Shown here in pieces: positions 8,201-14,570 of a DNA stretch of 33,279 nucleotides; position 1 is the first letter of the stretch; each line of letters starts with the position of its first letter. A model generated the notes under the pieces. The model was given only the letters and a program-made list of their open reading frames with translations. It had not been told where the DNA came from and searched no databases. Source of the stretch: Scatosoma sp964459515 (GTDB lineage Bacteria; Bacillota; Clostridia; Christensenellales; Borkfalkiaceae). A program made the translations under genes and the position numbers. The stretch spans positions 1-33,279 of the forward strand of contig CAYWML010000006.1 in the NCBI GenBank assembly GCA_964459515.1, given 5' to 3'.

Positions 8201-9468
8201 TCGAAGCGCAACCGACGTCCATCGTTTATCCGAGGACGGAGTATACCGAGGCGATGAAAAAAGCCGGTTATACGATACTCGCGCCGCAAATGAGCCCCAT
8301 TCATTTCGATATTTTAGCCCCTGTATTCAAAAAGTACGGCTATAACGTGGAGATACTCGACAACGACAACCGCAACGCCGTGGAGGTCGGGTTGCAATAC
8401 GTCAACAACGACGCTTGCTATCCCTCGATCGTCACCATAGGGCAAATTATGGAAGCGGTGCTTTCGGGGCGGTACGACACCGATAAACTGGCAATCATCA
8501 TGACGCAGACGGGCGGCTGTTGCCGCGCGAGCAACTACGTCGCCTTTATCCGTCGCGCTTTGGAGAAGGCGGGATACGCGCATATCCCCGTCATTTCCCT
8601 GAACGCGAACGGCATGGAAAAAAACAGCGGCTTTAAGGTTTCTCTTCCCATTTTGTTGGACGCAGGGCACGCCGTTGTCTACGGCGATCTGTTGATGCGC
8701 TGTCTGTATCGGGTGCGCCCGTACGAGCGTACGGCAGGCGCGGCGGACGCGCTGTATCAAACGTGGCGGCAACGTTGCGTGGATTCCCTGCTGCGCAAGA
8801 AAGGCGCGCTTTCCTATAAGCGGATTTGTCGGCAAATCGTGGCGGATTTCGACGCGTTGCCGATTGACGAAACGCTGCAAAAACCGCGCGTGGGAATCGT
8901 GGGAGAGATACTCGTCAAATACATGCCCCTTGCCAATAACCGTTTGGTGGAACTTTTGGAACGGGAGGGCGCGGAGGCGGTCGTTCCCGATTTGATGGAT
9001 TTCCTCAATTACAGTTTGTACAACGCGCAGTATAAGCATAAGCGGTATTTTACGAAAAAGAGCAGTGCTATCCTTTCGAAACTCGGTTTGAAAGCGATAC
9101 GGCTGTTGCGTGCGCCTGCGGTGCGCGCGTTGGAGAAAAGCAAGCGATTCGACGCGCCCGTGCGGATAGAGGAAATCGGGGAGATGACGAAGCCGTTTTT
9201 GTCGCTCGGCAATCAATACGGCGAGGGCTGGTTCTTGACGGGCGAGATGGTGGAGCTTTTGACGAACGGCACGCCGAATATCGTTTGCATACAGCCGTTT
9301 GCCTGTTTGCCCAACCACGTGGTGGGTAAGGGCGTGATCAAAAAGCTGAAAGTGGCGTACCCGTATGCGAATATCGCCGCCGTCGATTACGATCCCGGGG
9401 CGAGCGAAGTCAATCAACTCAACCGCATTAAGCTGATGTTGGCTTCGGCAAAAAATAATTTGCGCTAA
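5224..9468 (+). CDS. 2-hydroxyacyl-CoA dehydratase activase, long fused form (two BadF/HgdC ATPase modules plus DUF2229)
   Basis: At 1,414 residues this is the long clostridial fusion. Module 1 (about 10-265) begins GIDVGSTTVKLVV, with the iron-sulfur ligand region CAGGTGSF near 130 and RCGVFAKTD near 168. Module 2 (about 322-590) repeats this with GIDAGSTTTKLAL, CSSGCGSF near 448 and TRCTVF near 487. A Cys cluster, CKGCTNRCML, lies near 609. The DUF2229 region follows from about 675, with SESECYPAK near 720, and a C-terminal dehydratase-like part with CGLDAVTTDQ and TGGCCRASN near 1098. Related activators use ATP hydrolysis to inject an electron into a 2-hydroxyacyl-CoA dehydratase. No separate dehydratase genes are nearby, so the substrate is unknown; the C-terminal part may be the partner domain. 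The ATG at 5251 is an alternative start; neither has a strong ribosome binding site. Confidence 0.88.
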   Translation: MQEEKRTKIMRAGIDVGSTTVKLVVLDEDGQICFGEYRRHYSHTQQTVGALLQEAESKLGGGALSVTITGSGGIGLGKQLRIPFVQEVVATSAAIKEVVPQTDVAIELGGEDAKIIYFGASIEERMNGVCAGGTGSFIDQMAALLQTDAGGLNEYAKEYKTVYPIAARCGVFAKTDIQPLINEGATKPDLAASIFQAVVNQTISGLACGKPIRGNVTFLGGPLHYLSELKNAFKRTLRLTDETAHDPNNSHLFAALGAALSAEKSEAFDLHTLVERLQSGVQMESEIKRLPPLFESREEYRAFYKRHAQAAVKKSPLAEYVGNCFLGIDAGSTTTKLALIGEQGELLYSFYANNRGNPIQTSIAALTELQSLLPPTATIARSCSTGYGEALLKTAFCLDEGEVETIAHTKAAAFFNADADCVLDIGGQDMKFIRLRNGFVDSVVLNEACSSGCGSFIENFANSLGLTAAEFAEKALFAKAPVDLGTRCTVFMNSNVKQAQKEGVCVEDISAGLAYSVVKNALYKVIKLTSSESLGKHIVVQGGTFYNHAVLRAVEKITGAEIVCPDISGTMGAFGAALIAKERYKGQPTSMLSIQDIVSLTYTTTTVRCKGCTNRCMLTVNVFSDGRRLITGNRCEKGAGKDVAAEKGYNLVAYKKQRIFAYEQAENAPCPRGEIGIPRVLNMYENYPFWATFFQTLGFRTVLSPESSRSLYERGMDSIPSESECYPAKISHGHVQWLIDEGIKTIFHPCVFYERQETKQAQNHFNCPIVISYPENLKNNVDDLQTKGVRYLRPFIAFTNRKTAEKRLIQVCAKEWDIPAREVRAAVRKAWAEQAAAKADIRAVGAKALAEMERRGGRGVVLAGRPYHVDPEINHGIPELIASYGFDVFTEDSLPIDFEPQRPVRVVDQWTYHSRLYTAAEFVARRNDLELVQLNSFGCGLDAVTTDQVNEILEKSNKLYTVLKIDEVNNLGAIRIRIRSLIAAMNMRREKCIEAQPTSIVYPRTEYTEAMKKAGYTILAPQMSPIHFDILAPVFKKYGYNVEILDNDNRNAVEVGLQYVNNDACYPSIVTIGQIMEAVLSGRYDTDKLAIIMTQTGGCCRASNYVAFIRRALEKAGYAHIPVISLNANGMEKNSGFKVSLPILLDAGHAVVYGDLLMRCLYRVRPYERTAGAADALYQTWRQRCVDSLLRKKGALSYKRICRQIVADFDALPIDETLQKPRVGIVGEILVKYMPLANNRLVELLEREGAEAVVPDLMDFLNYSLYNAQYKHKRYFTKKSSAILSKLGLKAIRLLRAPAVRALEKSKRFDAPVRIEEIGEMTKPFLSLGNQYGEGWFLTGEMVELLTNGTPNIVCIQPFACLPNHVVGKGVIKKLKVAYPYANIAAVDYDPGASEVNQLNRIKLMLASAKNNLR

Positions 9469-9492
9469 AAACGCAAACGCGCGGAAAAATCC

Positions 9493-9521
9493 TTGCGAAA
9501 GCTTGCGCTTTCGAGTATAAT
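9493..9521 (+). promoter_or_regulatory. uxaC promoter with a palindrome in its spacer
   Basis: TTGCGA (9493-9498) and TATAAT (9516-9521) are 17 bases apart. The palindrome CGAAAGC-TTGC-GCTTTCG (9496-9513) overlaps the -35 and fills most of the spacer, a position typical of a repressor operator. It lacks a T-run, so it is not a terminator for the activase gene. The repressor is unknown. Confidence 0.6.
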
Positions 9522-9568
9522 AAAGACGCGAAATAAAAAATGCGGCGCGTGCCGCACGGAGGGGCTTT

Positions 9569-10957
9569 ATGAGCTATATCAAAGAAAACTTTTTGCTGGA
9601 AACGAAAACGGCGGAACGCTTGTATCGCACGTATGCGGCGGATATGCCGATTTTCGATTATCATTGCCATTTGTCGGAAAAGGAAATTCTCGAAAATCGT
9701 CCGTTTACGGACATTTACGAGATGTGGCTCGGCGGTGATCATTATAAATGGCGTTTGATGCGGAATTACGGCATTCCCGAACGGTTGATCACGGGCGACG
9801 CTTCCCATAAGGAAAAATTCGTCGCGTATTGTAAGGCGTTGTCTACGGCGTTCGGCAATCCGTTGTATCATTGGTCGCAAGCGGAATTGAAAGCGTATTT
9901 CAATTGCGAAATCGAAATCAACGAGGAGAACGCGGAACTCATTTGGAATTGGTGCAACGAGTATATTCGCTTGAACGCGCTTACGCCGCAGAAACTTATC
10001 GAAGGCTCGTTCGTCAAGCACCTGTATACCACCAACGAGGTGTTCGACGATTTATCGACGTTTGAAAAAATAGCGAAAAAAGGCTACGGATTTACGGTGA
10101 GCCCCGCTTTCCGCGCGGATAAGATCATGAATATCGAAGCGGCGAATTATAACGAGTTCGTGGCGCGCTTGGAGACGCAAACGCACGCGATTTCCGATTT
10201 GACGGACTTGGAAAACGCGCTCGAACAGCGTTTGACGGCTTTTTTGGCGGTCGGCGCGCGTGCAAGCGATATTTCCGTGGAGCGCGTATACGCCGTGCCC
10301 GAACGGGCGGATGCCGCGGCAGTGTTGGAAAAACGCAGACGGGGCGAGGAAATCACGGCTGTCGAGGCGGAAATTTTCAAGGGCTATTTGACCTATTTCC
10401 TGATGAAATTGTACGCAAAATATTCCGTTTGCACGGAATTGCATATCGGCGCGATGCGCAACAACAACGCGGAGATGTTGGAAAAACTCGGCTTGGATAC
10501 GGGCTTTGACAGCATTTCGGACGAAAACAGCATTCGCGGTCTGTCGCGGCTTTTCGACCGTTTGAACAGCGAGCACGCTTTGCCGAAAACGATCGTGTTT
10601 AATCTGAACCCGAAAATGAACGCGGAGATTGTGGCGTTGCTCGGTTGCTTCCAGACGGACGAGGCGAAGGGTAAGTTGCAATACGGCGCGGCATGGTGGT
10701 TCTTGGATAATAAGGCAGGCATGGAAAAGCACTTGTCCGACTTGACGGCAACGGGGCATATCGCTACCTTTTTGGGAATGTTGACGGACAGCCGCTCCTT
10801 CCTTTCCTATCCTCGGCATCAATATTTCCGTCGGATTTTGTGCAACTATCTCGGCGGTTTGATGGAACGCGGCGAGATGACGAAGGACGAAACCCTCGTC
10901 GGCAAGGTGATACGGGGTATTTGCTTCCGCAACGCCGTGCGCTATTTCGGTATGTAA
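9569..10957 (+). CDS. uxaC: Uronate (glucuronate/galacturonate) isomerase
   Basis: The 462-residue length matches the UxaC family. CACGGAGGGG lies before the ATG. Diagnostic features are the N-terminal metal-site region PIFDYHCHLSEKEI (about residues 28-41), the GGDHYKWRLMRNYGI block near 55, FTVSPAFRADK, LHIGAMRNNN near 290, and the C-terminal LTDSRSFLSYPRHQYFRRI. UxaC interconverts D-glucuronate with D-fructuronate and D-galacturonate with D-tagaturonate, the first cytoplasmic step of hexuronate breakdown. No other pathway gene (uxaA, uxaB, uxuA, kdgK, transporter) is in the window. The gene has its own promoter with an operator-like palindrome and a terminator at 10998, so it is probably monocistronic and substrate-controlled. 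Confidence 0.95.
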   Translation: MSYIKENFLLETKTAERLYRTYAADMPIFDYHCHLSEKEILENRPFTDIYEMWLGGDHYKWRLMRNYGIPERLITGDASHKEKFVAYCKALSTAFGNPLYHWSQAELKAYFNCEIEINEENAELIWNWCNEYIRLNALTPQKLIEGSFVKHLYTTNEVFDDLSTFEKIAKKGYGFTVSPAFRADKIMNIEAANYNEFVARLETQTHAISDLTDLENALEQRLTAFLAVGARASDISVERVYAVPERADAAAVLEKRRRGEEITAVEAEIFKGYLTYFLMKLYAKYSVCTELHIGAMRNNNAEMLEKLGLDTGFDSISDENSIRGLSRLFDRLNSEHALPKTIVFNLNPKMNAEIVALLGCFQTDEAKGKLQYGAAWWFLDNKAGMEKHLSDLTATGHIATFLGMLTDSRSFLSYPRHQYFRRILCNYLGGLMERGEMTKDETLVGKVIRGICFRNAVRYFGM

Positions 10958-10988
10958 ATAAAAACAGGCGGACGGCTCGTCCGACCTG
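10956..10988 (-). terminator. Terminator of the small minus-strand membrane protein gene
   Basis: On the minus strand, CAGG-T-CGGACG, loop AGC, CGTCCG-CCTG forms a 10-bp hairpin with one bulge (10965-10988), followed by TTTTTATTT. It overlaps the last bases of uxaC. Confidence 0.7.
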
Positions 10989-10997
10989 CTTCGTGGG

Positions 10998-11029
10998 AAA
11001 AGCCGCTATTTGTCGGCTTTTTTCTTTTT
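10998..11029 (+). terminator. Terminator of uxaC
   Basis: AAAAGCCG (10998-11005) pairs with CGGCTTTT (11014-11021) and is followed by TTTCTTTTT. It extends over the 3' end of the convergent minus-strand gene, so each convergent gene's terminator lies at or inside the other's end. Confidence 0.75.
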
Positions 11030-11218
11030 GTCTTGCTTTTCTTCGGCGTTCGCCTCCGTCGGCTTCGGTTGCTTTAACTTTTCGTCGATATACTTTTCGA
11101 CGCGCTCCTGCGCTTCGGCTTGCCCTTTGCGGACGAGCGCGCGCATTTTATAGCTGTTGGCGATGAGCAGCGCGCCGCCGATGCCGCCGATTGCAAGTCC
11201 GAGTGTGAATTTTTCCAT
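11006..11218 (-). CDS. Small single-span membrane protein with charged tail
   Basis: The 70-residue protein starts at an ATG with AGGAGGT upstream (11224-11230). An N-terminal Gly/Ala-rich hydrophobic segment (about residues 5-21, LGLAIGGIGGALLIANS) is followed by a hydrophilic, probably helical stretch (RALVRKGQAEAQERVEKYID) and a Lys/Glu-rich end. The layout resembles YtxH-type small proteins, but the match is not specific. It stands alone between convergent uxaC and divergent ruvX. Function unknown. Confidence 0.7.
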   Translation of the reverse strand: MEKFTLGLAIGGIGGALLIANSYKMRALVRKGQAEAQERVEKYIDEKLKQPKPTEANAEEKQDKKKKADK

Positions 11219-11300
11219 AACGACCTCCTATCGGCAGTATGTACGTGCGGCAAGGAAAATATGCGTTAATGCGGCTTTTTGAAAAACGTGCGTAAAACGA

Positions 11301-11329
11301 TAGACGGGAGAAAAGTTTTGTGCTATAAT
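11301..11329 (+). promoter_or_regulatory. Promoter of ruvX fusion gene, very close to the start codon
   Basis: TATAAT at 11324-11329 is consensus, and TAGACG at 11301-11306 matches four of six -35 bases at a 17-base spacing. The first good ATG lies only six bases after the -10, about where transcription would begin. Confidence 0.6.
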
Positions 11330-11335
11330 ATCCCT

Positions 11336-12109
11336 ATGACGACAAAACGAGCGATCGCCTTCGATATAGGCGGAAAAAGAATCGGGGTGGCGATTGCCGA
11401 TCCCTTCAACGAATATGCCGTTCCGTGCGAAACGTACGTGCGCACGCGCGATTTGCAGGCGGACGTACGGGCGTTGATTGAAATTGCCGAGGGGCGCGGC
11501 GCAGGCGTAATCGTGTGCGGTTTGCCTTTTAACGCCGACGGCACGGAAAGCGTGCAGACGGAAAAAACGCGCGCTTTCACGGAAGCTTTGCGTAAAGCTA
11601 CGACGTTGCCCGTGGAGCTGGAGGACGAGCGGTTCACGACGGCGGCGGCAAGGGAAACGCAAATTCAAGGCGGCGTAAAACTGCGCGAACGCAAGAAAAC
11701 GATCGACTCGATCGCGGCGAGCTACATTTTGGAAAGTTATCTCGCGCGGAAAAAGAAAGAAAATAAAAAAGCGGAGGAGCTTAGTATGTATAACGAACAG
11801 GAAAACGAGATTTACGACGAAGAAGATCGTATTTTCGAGGTGGAGGCGGACGACGGCACGGTGGAGAAACTCTACCATATCGCGACCATCGAATATAGAG
11901 GCAACAAATATTGCTGTTTTCAAAAGGCAGAGCCGGAAACGGAGGAAGAAGAGGACGAGGTGATCATTTTCGCGCTGAAAGGCGAGGACGACGACGCCGT
12001 GTTGGAACCGTTGGAGGACGAACAGCTTTTGGACGAAGTCTTCGCGGAGTTTTGCCATCAATACGAAGAATACGAAAACAGCGAAGAAGCTTTGGAATTG
12101 GACGAGTAA
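11336..12109 (+). CDS. ruvX: RuvX/YqgF Holliday-junction resolvase-like domain fused to DUF1292
   Basis: From the ATG at 11336 the protein has 257 residues. Residues 1 to about 140 are RuvX/YqgF: IAFDIGGKRIGVAIADP holds the first acidic residue, VIVCGLPFNADGTES the central motif, DERFTT follows, and KKTIDSIAASYILESYL carries the last Asp. Residues about 151-257 are an acidic DUF1292 domain (MYNEQENEIYDEEDRIFEVE onward, Glu-rich tail). In most Firmicutes these are adjacent genes (yqgF, yrzB). Here no stop separates them. The former intergenic bases GCGGAGGAGCTTAGT (11771-11785) are translated as AEELS, yet still look like a ribosome binding site for the internal ATG at 11786. Separate DUF1292 may therefore also be made. 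RuvX is implicated in RNA or DNA processing; DUF1292 has no known role. An upstream in-frame TTG at 11279 lacks a ribosome binding site. Confidence 0.85.
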   Translation: MTTKRAIAFDIGGKRIGVAIADPFNEYAVPCETYVRTRDLQADVRALIEIAEGRGAGVIVCGLPFNADGTESVQTEKTRAFTEALRKATTLPVELEDERFTTAAARETQIQGGVKLRERKKTIDSIAASYILESYLARKKKENKKAEELSMYNEQENEIYDEEDRIFEVEADDGTVEKLYHIATIEYRGNKYCCFQKAEPETEEEEDEVIIFALKGEDDDAVLEPLEDEQLLDEVFAEFCHQYEEYENSEEALELDE

Positions 12110-12154
12110 GGGCAGGCGCGCGGAGATAATCGGGAGCGGCTTGGAGCAAAGCAA

Positions 12155-13039
12155 ATGAAAAACGAGAACTTAAAACGCGTTTCGGGCGATATAGGCACGG
12201 CGATTGCGGCAGGGCTGCTCGTCGGGGCGGCGTATTATTTCTTCCAAAACAGCAACGGATTTGCGCCCGGCGGCGTGGGCGGCTTGGCGACGATTACCTA
12301 TCATTTTATGACGAAACGCGGAATACAAATTTCGTGGGCGGTGCTTATGATGCTGTTTAACGCGCCGATTTTCGTTTTGGTCAGCGTTTTCGTCAACAGG
12401 CGGCTGGGATTGTTGCTGCTTTTGTACTTGGCGGTGCAATCGCTTTCGACGGAGCTGTTCGGCGCGTTGCATTGGAAGCCGTATTGCTACGAAAACAATC
12501 AAGAGGATTTCGAGATCGTGTTCGCGTGCATCGCGACGGGCGTTATTTCGGGATTGGGTTTTTCCATGATGTTGCGGCGTTTCGGCGCGAGCGGCGGCAC
12601 GTACGCCATTTCCGCACTGATTAAAAAATGGCATCCGGCAACGAATATCGCTTATGTTTCTTTTTGGATGGACAGCAGTGTGGTGGGGATTGCTTTTTTT
12701 GTCTACGGCAGGAAGATTACGCCTGTAATTTGTACGCTTATAAACTTATTCATCGCGAACACGGTGGTCGATAATCTGCTTGCAGGCATAAAAAACGGCT
12801 ACAAATTCGAGATTGTCACCGACAGCCCGAACGAGCTGTCTGCCGAGCTGATCGAAAAGTTGGGGCACGGCGTGACGGAGATCCGCACGCACGGTATGTA
12901 TTCGGATACGGACAAATACATGTTGGTGTGCATTATCCGCAAAAAGCAAGTGGGTACGATGATGAAAATTATCAAAAAGTACCAAGGCACGTTTGCCAGC
13001 GTTACGAAAGTCAACGAAGTGTTCGGAAAGTTCCGATAA
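12155..13039 (+). CDS. YitT family membrane protein (DUF161 plus DUF2179)
   Basis: The 294-residue protein has GGAG ahead of its ATG. The N-terminal about 210 residues hold five or six hydrophobic segments with the family's Gly-rich signature (GFAPGGVGGLATITYH near 45, FSMMLRRFGASGGTYAIS near 145). The C-terminal about 80 residues form the soluble DUF2179 domain (SAELIEKLGHGVTEIRTHGM, MLVCIIRKKQV). YitT proteins are bacterial inner-membrane proteins of uncertain function; transport has been suggested. It follows ruvX by 45 bases and precedes the hydrolase gene by 32 bases, so the three likely form one operon. Confidence 0.88.
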   Translation: MKNENLKRVSGDIGTAIAAGLLVGAAYYFFQNSNGFAPGGVGGLATITYHFMTKRGIQISWAVLMMLFNAPIFVLVSVFVNRRLGLLLLLYLAVQSLSTELFGALHWKPYCYENNQEDFEIVFACIATGVISGLGFSMMLRRFGASGGTYAISALIKKWHPATNIAYVSFWMDSSVVGIAFFVYGRKITPVICTLINLFIANTVVDNLLAGIKNGYKFEIVTDSPNELSAELIEKLGHGVTEIRTHGMYSDTDKYMLVCIIRKKQVGTMMKIIKKYQGTFASVTKVNEVFGKFR

Positions 13040-13071
13040 GCCTCGGCGCGTAAGCGGAAGGAGCGCGAATT

Positions 13072-13794
13072 ATGAAAATTATTGAAAAAATCAAAGAAAA
13101 ATCGCAAAATTTATTTGAAAAACCGTCCGTTACCATTGCTTTTTTGGGCGATAGCGTAACGCAGGGGTGTTTTGAAAACTATCTGATAGACGAAAAGACC
13201 ATGCAGACGGTATTCGATTATAAAAGCGCGTATTCGACGCGTGTGCGAGAAATTTTGAATTTTTTATACCCCGACGCGCAGATTAACGTGATTAATTCGG
13301 GAATTAGCGGCGACGGTGCGGTTCGGGGCGCGGAACGCTACGAACGGGACGTTTCCGCGTATTCGCCCGATTTGGTGGTCGTTTCGTACGGCTTGAACGA
13401 TAGCTGTTCGGGCAAGGACGGGTTGGCGGCTTACGGCGAAGCGTTGTCGCGAATTTTCGAGAAAACGCAAAAAGACGGCGCGGAGTGCATATTTTTGACG
13501 CAAAATTATATGTGCGAAAAAAGAAGTCCGCATTTACGGGAGGAGCTGTTCCGCGCTTGCGCCGACAGCTTTTCCGATATTCAGCGAAGCGGCGTATTGG
13601 ACGAATATTTCGAGGAAGCGAAAAGGCGTTGCCGCGCGTACGGCGTTCGCGTATGCGACGTGCGTTCGGCGTGGGCGAAAATGTCGAACGGCGGCGTGGA
13701 CGTGACGGAGCTTCTTGCGAATAAGTTGAACCACCCCGTGCGTGAAATGCACCGCTACATGGCAATAAAACTCGTCGAAACGATGTTTGAGTAA
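13072..13794 (+). CDS. SGNH/GDSL-type hydrolase
   Basis: The 240-residue protein has AAGGAG before the ATG. The four SGNH blocks are visible: GDS in AFLGDSVTQG (Ser nucleophile, residue about 28), Gly in NSGISGDGAVRG, Asn in VVVSYGLNDSC, and the His of LNHPVREMHRY near the end. There is no signal peptide, so it is probably a cytoplasmic esterase or acetylhydrolase, perhaps acting on sugar esters. The substrate cannot be told from sequence. It ends the ruvX-yitT run. An inverted repeat (13795-13802 with 13831-13838) follows but lacks a T-run. Confidence 0.85.
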   Translation: MKIIEKIKEKSQNLFEKPSVTIAFLGDSVTQGCFENYLIDEKTMQTVFDYKSAYSTRVREILNFLYPDAQINVINSGISGDGAVRGAERYERDVSAYSPDLVVVSYGLNDSCSGKDGLAAYGEALSRIFEKTQKDGAECIFLTQNYMCEKRSPHLREELFRACADSFSDIQRSGVLDEYFEEAKRRCRAYGVRVCDVRSAWAKMSNGGVDVTELLANKLNHPVREMHRYMAIKLVETMFE

Positions 13795-13895
13795 TCGCCG
13801 CGGAACGCAAGCTCTTTTTCGGAAGCGTCACGCGGCGAAAAAAAACAATTTTTTTAAAAAAACTTAAAAAATTTCAAAATATTTCCTGAAAACTA

Positions 13896-13924
13896 TTGAC
13901 AAATTTCGCATATTGTTGTAGAAT
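13896..13924 (+). promoter_or_regulatory. Promoter of the double-hairpin RNA, copy B
   Basis: TTGACA (13896-13901) and TAGAAT (13919-13924) have a 17-base spacer. The sequence around them is nearly the same as at 1750, including AAATTTCGC after the -35 and an A-rich start region. Confidence 0.8.
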
Positions 13925-13930
13925 GAAAAT

Positions 13931-14132
13931 AAGTAATTGGTTTGAAATCGCCCGTGGGCGATTTTTGCCACGCGTTATAGAACAAGGCTAAAAGCCTATA
14001 ACGCGTGGCAAAAAAAAGACTTATTCCGGCATTAGGTTGACGGTATGGTGAATCAGCCCATAGGAGAGGAGATGTGTGAGAAAAGGCAGCGGCTTTGCGC
14101 GAAGGGGGCGTAAAGCCGCTGTTCTTTTTTTT
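13931..14132 (+). ncRNA. Stand-alone small RNA candidate, copy B of the double-hairpin family
   Basis: About 200 nt with its own promoter and intrinsic terminator. HP1 pairs AAATCGCC (13945-13952) with GGCGATTT (13957-13964). HP2 pairs TGCCACGCGTTATAG (13966-13980) with a perfect complement at 13996-14010, extendable by flanking T/A pairs. HP3 pairs GGTTGA with TCAGCC (about 14035-14058). The order, the abutting HP1/HP2 and the TGCC start of HP2 match copy A at 1792-1894, with base changes compensated on the opposite strand. A 13-codon ORF with a strong AGGAGAGG site (ATG at 14072, MCEKRQRLCAKGA, stop 14111-14113) runs through the terminator hairpin. No known RNA family was recognised. It could be an attenuator leader that lost its gene, or a trans-acting RNA. 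Confidence 0.6.
14087..14132 (+). terminator. Terminator of the small RNA
   Basis: CAGCGGCTTT (14087-14096) pairs with AAAGCCGCTG (14112-14121), followed by TTC and eight T. The hairpin overlaps the end of the 13-codon ORF, so translation could in principle disturb it. Confidence 0.85.
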
Positions 14133-14207
14133 GGCGGCGGCTTTTTGTTGTGCGGCGTGAACATGCCGTGTCGCTCTCGCCGTCAGGTAGAACCTCTACC
14201 ATGCCTT

Positions 14208-14260
14208 GTCGTTGCGAGGCGCGAATGTGCCGCGGCAATCTCCGCCGTCAGGCGGAAACG
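14208..14260 (-). repeat. REP-like dispersed repeat, reverse orientation
   Basis: On the minus strand it reads CGTTTCCGCCtgaCGGCGG, GATTGCCGCGG, then CGCAACGAC, the same element as at 1349 and 32445. The rest of 14133-14440 shows no credible gene. Confidence 0.7.
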
Positions 14261-14444
14261 GAGGTAGGCGTTCGGCTCGCGTTCCGCGGACTTTTTAAGG
14301 ACGTAACGACGGAGTGCGAGCGGCTTCGCGTGCGAGGGGATTATTCTACGCGCATATAATAGTGAAAATATACGAAAAAAATCGCGTTTTTTGTTCAAAA
14401 TGAGAAAAAATGCAAAAACGGGTAGAAAATTTTGCAAAAGGGTA

Positions 14445-14473
14445 TTTACAAATTCGTCAGAATGTGGTAAACT
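14445..14473 (+). promoter_or_regulatory. Promoter of the Ppx/GppA gene
   Basis: TTTACA (14445-14450) and TAAACT (14468-14473) are 17 bases apart, giving a leader of about 90 bases to the GTG start at 14571. Confidence 0.6.
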
Positions 14474-14570
14474 ATGGGAAAACGAAAAATCGGTGTATTA
14501 TAAACGCGCGTGGCGGCTTCGAGAAGTTTTGCGGCGACGGCGTTTACGAACGTGCGAACAGAGGTAAAAA

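Noticed and set aside
8314..9417. 367-codon antisense frame inside the activase gene
   Set aside because: No motif, no start signal, and the activase domains on the plus strand are continuous across it.
13795..13838. Inverted repeat after the SGNH hydrolase as a terminator
   Set aside because: The stem TCGCCGCG/CGCGGCGA is good but is followed by A, not T, on the plus strand, and no gene on the minus strand would use it.
14076..14267. 63-codon frame beginning in the small RNA terminator region
   Set aside because: It starts at a GTG inside the RNA, runs through the intrinsic terminator T-run and into REP-like repeat sequence; no homology or ribosome binding site of its own.
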